DNA from: Fragilariopsis cylindrus CCMP1102
Taxonomy: Eukaryota > Bacillariophyta > Bacillariophyceae > Bacillariales > Bacillariaceae
DNA: 64,000 nt
Direction of reading: 5' to 3'
NCBI GenBank assembly: GCA_900095095.1
Contig: FMBT01000371.1
Span: 62,001-126,000, forward strand
Shown: positions 45,606-54,700 of the stretch, piece after piece
How the letters are laid out: the number at the start of each line of letters is the position of its first letter
How positions within the stretch are numbered: the first letter of the stretch is position 1
Made by a program: the position numbers and the translations under genes
The notes under the pieces: model-generated
What the model was told of the DNA's origin: nothing
The model's input: only the letters and a program-made list of their open reading frames with translations
Database searches by the model: none

Positions 45606-45900
45606 ACACTGTACATACCTTATTATAACCATCTTCTAATCGGCCATGCTTTGATCTATGTATTGCAGTAGTAGGATCAGCTATCACCTTAGGATCATCA
45701 TAATTATCATCCCACACACCATCATCCTCAGGATCCCAATCATCACTGTAGAGCAAGCATGAAGTTAAATCCTCTAAAACCCCTTTTGGCATTGATACTT
45801 GAATTGGTTGTACATCATTCATTATCTCTCTTGGTGTTCTTGTTGAGTGTACCGGCCAAGAATTGAGGAAAATGAATGAATGAGCTCTGGGAAACTTGCC

Positions 45901-47817
45901 CCACACAGGTGTTTGCAAATGGATATGGAATGGAATTTTGAAATGTCACAGTAGGTGCATGAATTAGAGAGGAGAAATATAAGCAACACCAGATTATCAT
46001 TTATTAGTGTTGTATTCATATAAACCATCCAGTTGGTTATACCATTAGAGTGTTAAAAACGGATCCATTATCTATGGGTATGTTTGATGTGTTTTCCAGA
46101 AGAATAAAAATCATGTGTCTCTCTTCCTGTAATTGAGTTTATTTCTTTGTATAACAGACTTGTATCCAACTAGATAAATAATGGCCACACCTCAGTACCA
46201 CTGCAGCATACCATTTACTAAAGCACAGACAAGCTGCTTTATTCTCACACTAAAAAATGAAAACCCCATTTTAAATAATGAATTCCAACAGCAGGTGATT
46301 GTGTATAAAATTACAGAGGGCCTTGACTACTGCACATGCATACCTCAAGATCTTTCAACTACAGCGCTATCGTTCTATATTGCACCACATATGTCACATG
46401 CCCTGAGGAATTTAGGAATTCAGGTAAACATATGTAGGAGTAGGCTTTGATGTGTGTACGCTAACTTGCTACTGCAATATTATTAGACTGCTTAGCAATT
46501 GTCTCAGTTCCAGAGCACACCAAATTATAATTCATAGCTTTTTAATGGAATCACAACAAGCAATATTTGTACCACTTATCAAGACAGCACAGGGCATAGG
46601 GCACCATTTTTTTTGCGCTGAGAGTATGTATTTTCCAGATTAGTGTTTCCACAGGAATCCATGCACTGTGTAAAATCACAGGTATTGAGGTCCAACATGA
46701 TTTAATTCATGATTGTATTATGTACATTTTGCCCAATACTTTTCATCATTTATATCTACATCTCTTCTGTCATCTAAATTTGCTGCATGCAACCTATTGA
46801 CTTCTTTTCGTGGTTTGCTGGTACATTGATTAAATCATTTTTTCATAGTCGTTGCTGCGAAGAAGATACCATACCAAAATTCTCCTCCAGTACTAGTAGG
46901 AGAACACATTTTCTTTTTACGGTACTTATTATTTGCGGCTGAAGATAGGTTACGGTTTTTACATGATATTTTCGTGAAATCGCTCTCAGTATTTTTAGTA
47001 AAACACGTCGCGATTCATTTTTTATAGCTGTGTATAATATATGTAAAGGTTTTTATTAACCAACTTTTACGACCAATCGTTCGTAGTTGTGTCTATGTAC
47101 AGATTTTTACTGCTAGACCCTCGTGAAGATCCATCTTTATAGTTGTGTCTATGTAAGCATTTTTAGTACTTAATGTCATAATTTTGTGCACATTAAGTAA
47201 GTACTCATTCCGACTGATAATCTTCTAATTCCGATTGCGGCCCTATGCATTACTTATACACTGCGATAATGTGCACCATAATTAAGTAAGTAAGTAATCA
47301 CTGCGACGTTCAATACAAATTTTAGATTAACGTTAGTCATGCACTATCAATTCTGTGTCCACTTTCTCTTTTTTTCGCAAATAACTTTACTTAGTGCACT
47401 GACTATCTTTACTGTATTAGGCATATTTTTTTTGATGAGTCAATGTCACATAATTTCAGATAGCGAAAAGATTATTAATTGATTGTCTGTCAGATTGACA
47501 ATACTTTCATATCTTTGTTCTTCGTAATACCCTATATATTTCACAAGTTGTCATTCTCTTTCTTGATCCGCCGTCGCTTGGACGATTGCGACAATCATAT
47601 TTAAGAATGGCTCTACCACACCACTTCATTTTATTGTGTGTTACATTGAAGTACTTCATTTTATTGTGTTACATTGAAGTATCTCGTAGTTACATTTGAG
47701 ATTTATTTGTATTCCCACAAATCATTCATTAAAACAAACTAACAACAAACCAAACCAAACCAGTCACCTTTTCCTTTTCCTTTTCCTTATCAATATTAAT
47801 GTATAAAGTGAAGCAAT
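45901..47817. other. gene-poor; two unexplained open frames
   Basis: Plus-strand frames at 46181-46450 (89 codons) and 46452-46643 (63 codons) have ordinary amino-acid mixtures without low complexity, so they may be remnants of a mobile-element gene; neither has a recognised family and no clean splice joins them. From 46850 to 47817 no gene is seen. A 33-bp direct repeat (CTTCATTTTATTGTG..TTACATTGAAGTA) lies at 47625-47682, and a CCTTTT run at 47766-47787 precedes the next gene. Confidence 0.35.
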
Positions 47818-49427
47818 ATGGCATCCAATAATAATAACAACAACAACAACAACAGCGAACAGCAGTATGATATCACTACAGCATTTCATCGGCAGCAACA
47901 GCAACAGCAGCAGCAGCAGCAGCATCAGCATCAGCATCAGCAGCATCATCAGCAACATCCGCAACAGCATCAGCATCAATCGCAGTATCCGCAGCAAGGG
48001 GAGGAGATGGATCCGATGACCTTATCACTTCTTTCATCATCAGCATCATCATTTGCTTCAGAAACACCGTCAGCAACAGAAACAACACCCGCAGTAGCAG
48101 TACAAGAGCCACCATTATTATGTTGGTCAATGATACAACATATGAATAATCGTGGATGTACAAATATAATGAAAGGTAATTATTCGGAAGCGAATCGTAT
48201 ATACAAACTTGCTATAATAACAAGACATAATCAAATGGCAGCTTGTAGTAGTGCTACTGCATGTGCATTATGTACTACGTCAGCTACTCCGCCATCATTC
48301 TCGTCGTCGCCATCGCTCTCGCCATCGTCCTCGCCATCGTCCTTGCCTACTGCCATCGCTTCCACCGTTATTGCTGATGGTACTATTTCCACACCATCCA
48401 TTTTTTCGAGAATGATGGAGTGGACTACTACACTAACGAACTACACAATGATGACGATGATGACGATGATGACGATGATGATTCAGATGATGGTTCCGAA
48501 TACGAAGTAGATCTCCATCAAGTAGAAGATCTTATCAAGCAGGAGGACGAAGTCTAGGAGGACGTGGACCAGGAGGACGAGGTGGTATTCGAAGAATGTC
48601 ATCAATTTCACAACTACGTACAATGTCATACTGTGGACGTAACGAATAGAAGAAGATCAAGAACTACACCACAAGCATGAAGTATATTCATTACCAATAG
48701 TAATGACGGATGAGGAATGGGAATATTCATCTATTGAAGATAAATCATTTGTATTGATACACAATACAGCATTATGTAATCATTTATGGGGTATGGAGTT
48801 ATTAATTTCACTACAACAATCACAGTCACAGTCACCACAACTGTGTCAACATACAATTGAAACATGTGAACGTGCATTTAATATTGCAAAATCATTATAT
48901 AAATTAACGATAGAAAACGTATCCTCTGAGATAATTGGTGTTGATACTATGTGTTACGTTGCATTATTTAATAATATAAGTCATGTATGTAAGACATTAA
49001 CAGGATTATCAGGATCAGGATTATCAGGTGGATTATATAATAATCACAATGTAATTTCTCACAAGAATCATATCATTATGATGTATTATTATTAAAGGCA
49101 ATATATTGGTGGAAATATAATATCAAGCAAACGTCACAAACACATACTGACACTGCTGATAATAACGATCAACAAGCATCGGCATCTACTGCTGCTTCAT
49201 CAACAACTGTCATGATGACCATGGACGTGGACATGGATATGGACATGATGGACTCACAACCACAAGAACAAGAACGAATCAACAACAACAACATGGCAAC
49301 ACAAATAATAAGGACTAGTAATTCTTATTATGCTGATAAGGATATACATATCATTGATTCATTTCTTGAAAATGTATTCTATTTAATTGGTGCACAATCT
49401 ACGGTAGTTCCAGCATCCGCAGCATAA
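47818..49427 (+). pseudogene. conserved-looking gene broken by several frame changes
   Basis: The ATG at 47818 opens a Gln/His-rich amino terminus, then CWSMIQHMNNRGCTNIMKGNYSEANRIYKLAI, a TPR-like helix-turn-helix. Coding continues through other frames: an acidic DGVDYYTNELHND stretch after a T6 run at 48401-48406, a Gly/Arg-rich stretch (GGRSLGGRGPGGRGG) near 48540-48600, then VMTDEEWEYSSIEDKSFVLIHNTALCNHLWGM, CERAFNIAKSLYKLTIENV and CYVALFNNISHVCKTL (48690-49010), and finally YDVLLLKAIYWWKYNI and HIIDSFLENVFYLIGA to a stop at 49427. All parts look like one tetratricopeptide-like protein of about 530 residues. Four or more offsets break it, not all at homopolymers, so true decay is more likely than at the other offset genes. 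I do not know its function. Confidence 0.6.
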
Positions 49428-50608
49428 TAAGACAATAGATATAACAATACTCAATAAGAAATACTGTAAACAATAACAACTATATAACTAAAACTAAAAC
49501 ACACGGCATACTATATAATACTATACTATTTGAATCAAATATACTAGCTGATCTATAATCATTCTTATCACAGTATCTTCTCTTATTCTACTACACTAGT
49601 CTAGCTTTTAATAGTCAATGTTCGGACGTACAGTACACTGTAGCGACTTTAGGAATACAGTACAATACTGTATACCTATTGGAGTCCTTACAACCAACCA
49701 TATTGCCGATTTTTTTGTGGGCGGAGGAGCGACATCATTACAGAGTTTTTTCCTTCCTTTTCTATTCTTCTCGAAAATATTACAGCAGTTTCCGATTTGT
49801 TGCTTCGAAAATCTTGAGTGCGTCACCTGAACTCGCGACCAGCATCATTCTGCTGGAAAGCTGAGCACGTCTGTACAGATATAGCGAGGCTTGTTACAAA
49901 TTTCTTTAACCCTTCGAAGTGCCTTTTTTTGGTGGGCAGATCTTTTTTTTCTTCTAGAAAATATTCCAGCAGTAAAAAAAGGCATTCGCCTCATAACTTT
50001 AATCATAATATAGTTTACATATATTATATTTTATATGCCCTATTCGTCTTCGAAGATTTTGTTGTAGTGTGCGCGGACTGAAGTTTCATACAAATATGAC
50101 TAAAAAATTAAATAGAAGTTTCACATTAAGTTAGTTAAAATGTGCGTAATTTCTTGGAATTGCGCGAAAATGAAAGATTGGCACCATGAAAGATAATATT
50201 TTCAAACGAGCACAAAAGTGAAGTTTTCGAACGCTACTTGCGCTAAGTACTTCCTCTGTGCAACGCTTATTGTCACGCGTGCTATTGCATTGAAAATTTA
50301 GCTTGTAATTAACACGTTCAACAACGAGATTTGCAAGGAGGATGAGGGAAACTTATGACTTTAACCCTCTATTTTGTGAGTAGATCTTAATATGAAGGTT
50401 TTAGCGTGCTTTTACAAGCGCTAAATTTTCAGACGATAGCGCGCATGACAAAACAAAGTTTTGCACGGAGGAAGTATGCGGTGCAAAACGGAGGAAGTAG
50501 TCCTACTGTGAAGGTTTTTCCAATCCAAATCGTCGTCGATCCATTTGTTATCATACTTCAGTAACAACAACATAACAGATCACAGAAATAATAGACGGCA
50601 TAATATAT
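49428..50608. repeat. intergenic with inverted repeat (foldback-like)
   Basis: Arms at about 50250-50312 and 50405-50475 are imperfect inverted copies: ACTTCCTCTGTGCAA pairs with TTGCACGGAGGAAGT, GAAAATTTAGC with GCTAAATTTTC, and GCGTGCTAT with ATAGCGCGC. The loop is about 90 bases. The right arm ends 130 bases before the next start codon. Two related CTTCTnGAAAATATTnCAGCAG sequences lie at 49768-49790 and 49951-49973. No gene is seen. Confidence 0.55.
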
Positions 50609-51871
50609 ATGCAAGATGATGATAATATTGCGGCAGTAGAACATTCAAGAACTTCCACTCCAATCCTAGTAGTAAGGACTAATACAATGAGACGACAACA
50701 ACGACAACAACTTTTACGCCTAAATTTACACCTACAACGAAGTAATAGACAACAACAACGACGGTTTTATTATTACAATAACAACAGCTGTAGTAGTAGT
50801 ATTAGCAGTAGCAGTAATATTAATAGTAGTTCTTCGTCAGGACGTAACAATGTGACGACAACGTCTCCATCTCAATCACCATCACAATCACAACCTCTAT
50901 CATCACAATCATTATCGTTTTCGTTATGGACAAATAATACGATACCAGCAGCGCATAATGTAGTCAATACAAAAAATTCCAACAACAAATCCATTATGTC
51001 ATCTAATAATAATACGAGAATTAGAAGCAACTACCGGTACTACAGCAGCAATAGCGATAAAAAGAATGGCACGACCAGCGAGATTACTACCGTCAGATCG
51101 CGAAAAGAAGAAGAAGAAGAAAAGGAAGACGACGAAGGTGACAATGACGATGAGAAGGAAGAAAGAGAAACATCAGAAACTTTTCTTACTGTAATAGAAC
51201 GTCATAGTATAGAGGATACCATCATTTCAGTACATGTTTCGGATAAAATATTTAAAACATTAAAAAGTACATTGCAATACAGTCCTATATTATGGGAAAC
51301 AATTGTACGTTCCGAGGAACAACAACAACAAAACAAAAGTGACACAATCGATAGTATCTTTATTGATCGTGATCCTAAACATTTTCCAACGATACTAGCC
51401 TATTTAAGAAATGAAGCGGATGGAATATCATATAGTAGTAATGATGTGAGTAGTAGTAATGGAGGTAGTAGTACTAAATGTACAGCATCAGCAATTTATA
51501 AGATTAAGGGAAAGATCTTGGCATCCAAAGATAAATCAAATAATGCATATACAAAATATGTACGATTGCCATCGGGTGGTGATGCAGCAGAATTAGAAGA
51601 ATTATTTATTGAAGCCAAACATTATCAATTGGATGATTTGCAGAAGCAATTAAGACATTGTACATTCGCATTACAGGCAATATCTTTCTTGAGAGGTAGT
51701 GGTAGCGGTAATAATAATCCATTTAATGGACTAAAAGAAATTATACAAACTATACGTACTACTACATTAATGTTAGTGGGTACCGGAACAACAATTGGTG
51801 GTATTAATTGGGCGACATCCTTTTCCGAGACGAAAAATACTATTCTGCTGTCATTATTTGGTGGTGGATAA
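50609..51871 (+). CDS. KCTD/T1-type BTB-domain protein
   Basis: A single-exon gene of 420 residues. Residues 1-185 are low complexity (Arg/Gln, Asn/Ser, then acidic Glu/Asp) and could include a mitochondrial-type basic start. Residues about 195-345 form a T1/KCTD-like BTB fold: ISVHVSDKIFKTLKSTLQYSP, then SIFIDRDPKHFPTILAYLRNE (the typical IDRDPxxFxxIL motif) and ELEELFIEAKHYQLDDLQKQL. A Ser/Asn insert breaks the middle of the domain. The end contains a Gly-rich hydrophobic stretch, LMLVGTGTTIGGINWATSF, which may be a membrane helix. Such domains tetramerise or pentamerise and link Cullin3 ligases or channels; a membrane-anchored form is unusual. The last 125 coding bases plus the 3' UTR are duplicated in tandem just downstream. 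Confidence 0.75.
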   Translation: MQDDDNIAAVEHSRTSTPILVVRTNTMRRQQRQQLLRLNLHLQRSNRQQQRRFYYYNNNSCSSSISSSSNINSSSSSGRNNVTTTSPSQSPSQSQPLSSQSLSFSLWTNNTIPAAHNVVNTKNSNNKSIMSSNNNTRIRSNYRYYSSNSDKKNGTTSEITTVRSRKEEEEEKEDDEGDNDDEKEERETSETFLTVIERHSIEDTIISVHVSDKIFKTLKSTLQYSPILWETIVRSEEQQQQNKSDTIDSIFIDRDPKHFPTILAYLRNEADGISYSSNDVSSSNGGSSTKCTASAIYKIKGKILASKDKSNNAYTKYVRLPSGGDAAELEELFIEAKHYQLDDLQKQLRHCTFALQAISFLRGSGSGNNNPFNGLKEIIQTIRTTTLMLVGTGTTIGGINWATSFSETKNTILLSLFGGG

Positions 51872-52106
51872 AATAATATATATCGTTTCAAAAAGAAAGA
51901 ACCTCGACGACGAAAGCAACAAAAAGTGTACATCCTACAAACTATACGTACTACTACATTAATGGTAGTGGGTACCGGAACAACCATTGGTGGTATTAAT
52001 TGGGCGACATCCTTTTCCGAGACGAAAAATACTATTCTGCTGTCCTTATTTGGTGGTGGATAAAATATATATATATATCGTTTCAAAAAGAAAGAACCTC
52101 GACGAA
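51744..52106 (+). repeat. two-copy tandem duplication of the BTB gene 3' end
   Basis: Copy 1 (51744-51910) and copy 2 (51936-52105) align over about 168 bases at roughly 95 percent identity or better, with a 192-195 base period. Copy 2 keeps an open frame through ILLSLFGGG and a TAA. Coding differences are one amino-acid change (Leu to Val) and two silent changes. A longer AT run in copy 2 explains the length difference. Confidence 0.9.
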
Positions 52107-52736
52107 GTAAAAAAAAGGCCTGCCTGCCTGCAATAATAATCGACTTGAGAGAGGAATGAATGAATCCATCGACAGAACAAAATCAATCAATCGCCACCTT
52201 CATTTCAGTACAGTACAGTTAGTCAGTCAGTTCATCGTAAATAGTATTTAAAAAAATAAAGATAAAATCGCTACAGCGTCACACAACACACAGCCCAAGT
52301 ACAATACAGTACAGTACAAAACATCGATACGGTAGTACAAATGAATGAATGAAGACGGTGTACTGTAGCAGCAACAATAATAAAAGCAACGATCAAGAGA
52401 GAGAGAGAGAGAGAAGTCACGCGAGACAATACCATAACATAACCTACAGACGGGGAGAAAAGAAAAGAGAGAAAAGAAAGAGTAATAATTAAATTAAATT
52501 AAATTTGATTTAATTTAAATATTATAACATGTATGTGATGTATTTCTTGATTTGAATTATTATATGTAATGGTAAATTGTAAAGTGACTAACTGACTGAC
52601 TGACTGACTGACTCTCTCTTCATTTATAAACTCTTTTTTTAGATGTATATATTTCTCTTTTCTTTTCTTTTATTGATTGATTGATTGGTTCATGTGATGT
52701 GATGTGATGTGATGTGATGTGCTCATTGTTTTATAT
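52107..52736. other. intergenic with simple repeats
   Basis: Simple repeats include AGAG at 52398-52413, a GACT run at 52586-52612, GTGATGTGAT at 52694-52720 and CAGTACAGTACAG copies at 52205-52219 and 52300-52318. The part from 52500 to 52690 matches the 3' flank of the gene at 6181-7092. No gene is seen. Confidence 0.45.
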
Positions 52737-53564
52737 TCATGCAGCATTCTCTAATGCGGTAATAAGATTTTGAATATTGTCTTCTGTAATCTGAAAACGA
52801 AGATCATCACGGTTCTTTCCAATTTGGAATGTAAAACTTTCAGCATTCACTAGGAATTGGCCATCGACATCCGTATCGGATATGAATACTTCAGATTCTT
52901 CACTTCTAGAAACAGCCAAATTAATTACCATTGAACTATCATTGTTAACATTAGTAATTTTACCAAGTCCAATTGAAAAGTCACCGTTAATAGTTCTATC
53001 TTCTCCACCCACTGAGGTAGCTGACTGACCATTTACTTCATTAGCAGCACCACCAAACGCGACTGCTGCAACATTATTTGCTGCGTTGAAAAGACCAGTT
53101 GCCACACCAATATCAGTGGAGCAGGTATTATTTGTACCACCGGAAATTGTACAAGCGAAATTAGCTCTATCCCCTAACATCCTGTTTTCAGTACCACCAG
53201 TAATAACAGAGGAGATAGAAATATTAATAACGTTATTATCACCACCAGATATTGTACTATGAGTTTCAACTTCACGTTCAATAAGGTTTTCTCTTCCACC
53301 TGTAATAGTTGAAAATATAGCACCAGCATCGTTATCAACGCCACCACCAATTATAGCATAATCATTGAACAAACCTGCGACATTACCTTTACCACCATTG
53401 ACATTACAAAATTTACCTGGTGCAATATTATCAAATCCTAAAATAGCAACACTAAATTCCCCCGTCTCCAACCCGTCCATGCGACGGATACTTGCATCCC
53501 TATGAGCCACTACCACACCCCATAAGTATGTGATTGATAGGATGGCGTAATAATAGAATTTCAT
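52737..53564 (-). CDS. secreted beta-roll protein (YadA-head/Hep_Hag-like repeats)
   Basis: A single-exon gene of 275 residues. A signal peptide (YAILSITYLWGVVVA) is followed by a repetitive region, residues about 58-190, with a unit near 22 residues built on (T/S)ISGGxxNxx or VITGGxENxx: IIGGGVDN, TITGGRENL, TISGGDNNV, VITGGTENR, TISGGTNNT. The cadence of GG-x-x-N turns with alternating hydrophobic residues matches left-handed beta-roll repeats of YadA-type adhesin heads. The final 80 residues are less repetitive (FISDTDVDGQFLVNAESFTF) and end in a helix. In bacteria these repeats trimerise on the cell surface; here a secreted adhesive or wall role is plausible but unproved. The repeats do not resemble the gene at 6181-7092, yet the flanks of both genes match. 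Confidence 0.7.
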   Translation of the reverse strand: MKFYYYAILSITYLWGVVVAHRDASIRRMDGLETGEFSVAILGFDNIAPGKFCNVNGGKGNVAGLFNDYAIIGGGVDNDAGAIFSTITGGRENLIEREVETHSTISGGDNNVINISISSVITGGTENRMLGDRANFACTISGGTNNTCSTDIGVATGLFNAANNVAAVAFGGAANEVNGQSATSVGGEDRTINGDFSIGLGKITNVNNDSSMVINLAVSRSEESEVFISDTDVDGQFLVNAESFTFQIGKNRDDLRFQITEDNIQNLITALENAA

Positions 53565-53689
53565 CGTGATTGTTGTTGTTTAGTCTACTGTATTCCTTTT
53601 ATTTAATTTTAATTTTTTGTTCTGATTGATACCACTGCATACAACGGTACTACCTAGTATACTTTTTTACTTTCGGTTCATTTTATTAT

Positions 53690-53812
53690 TTTGATTGTGA
53701 AGGGAGATGAATTGAAAGCATTTCGGATTGATTCATCTGGACCTTAGTCATCGCTCGGATCGGGCCCTTTGTCGCGCGAGCGAATGAATTCATGACATAC
53801 GCGCGATAATGA
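53690..53812 (-). promoter_or_regulatory. second copy of the shared upstream element
   Basis: This copy begins ATTGTGAAG, continues with TTCGGATTGATTCATCTGG, TCATCGCTCGGATCGGGCCC and GCGCGAGCGA, and ends near ACGCGCGATAATGA. It lies 125-250 bases upstream of the start codon at 53564. The matching copy is at 7325-7430. Confidence 0.5.
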
Positions 53813-54637
53813 ACATAACATTTATATACATAGATATAAGCTATATAAATAAAGTAATCACGAGTTGTCAATTATGAAAAAACTAAAATTTAGCAACAAT
53901 TATACAAGACGTAGTAAAAGTTAGATACATGTCAAAAACCGATCTACTGTACTGTACATCACAAGTACCAAGACGAAACGAAACGATAGGATAAGAATAT
54001 AAATATAAATGTAAATATATACATATTGTAAATAGAAATTTGATATCCATCGATTCATCCAACAAACAGCGAACGAAGAGAAAACCACGAACAGATATAA
54101 AAGAAAGAAAGAAAGAAAGCACATCAATAAATAAATTATAAATAACGACGGATGACAATGCATTCGCAAACATTATTGCCAAAGGTATTGGATATATAAT
54201 TTGTTGTGGTTCATTAATGTGACATGACTATAACACATTGATATCGCTATAAAAAGTAGAAAGATTATTACTACTATTATTATCACTGTTACTTAACACA
54301 CCATAGCAACCCATTTTCTTTCCTAATTAGGCTCCGTTGAAGCTAAAAGTACAGAGAGTACAATACAATCGGTAGTCTTTTGTGTCCTATTCTAGCTTAA
54401 TTCTCTTAAAATTAATGATATGTTGAGTCGAGTCTCGTCTTGCATTTCCACTTCAAAAAACTTTTCCTGGTTGAGACACTATATTAACGCTTTACTAGCT
54501 TACCTAGCCTACCTAGCCTTTTGTAATACAGGTAATTCGCTTCATATCTTCGATTTACTATATAAAGCACAATTTTGTCTGTTGTGATTGATTACAGTAG
54601 CTGGTGAGAAGGCCCGTTGCCATACACCCTTTCATTC

Positions 54638-54671
<34 letters not shown>

Positions 54672-54700
54672 ATTGATTCTTATAATTACATAACATAACA
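53813..54700. other. intergenic, no gene seen
   Basis: Minus-strand open frames at 53883-54182 are AT-rich and hydrophobic and lack support. A GAAA run lies at 54102-54119 and a (TCG)9 run at 54639-54665, near the 3' end of the sulfotransferase gene. Confidence 0.4.

Larger units (their letters stand above)
43240..45900 (-). mobile_element. decayed piggyBac-like (DDE_Tnp_1_7) DNA transposon
   Basis: Minus-strand pieces of a piggyBac-type transposase occur in order. The amino-terminal part (45850-45620) reads MPKGVLEDLTSCLLYSDDWD and an acidic segment. A spliceable intron (45618 to 45484, GTATGT..AAG) is filled with GTT and CTT/CCT microsatellites. The core (45483-45300) reads VNFGKWVTTDES and VAGWYHSVMTIGPE, then, after an insertion, YGGKSDQDIDKHNKQTV, ALYDLMLDPYKYKGHCVVMDSAY and REEWGINMVG, the typical DDE region. 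Farther left come YSVWADN-like, VPIQQWGYCNTFHLID and a Cys-rich end near 43300. Stops and frame changes (for example TGA for CGA in LIRTGATLH) show that it is dead. Terminal repeats could not be located, so the ends are approximate. Insertion of another element at 44314-45299 splits the catalytic core. Confidence 0.7.

Noticed and set aside
45402-45639. Frames with Arg, Asn, Val or Leu runs of more than ten residues
   Set aside because: They translate the GAA/GGA and CAA microsatellites inside the intron of the piggyBac-like transposase.
53883-54182. Hydrophobic minus-strand frames of 82-99 codons
   Set aside because: AT-rich chance frames with no stable composition or signal; no splice partners were found.
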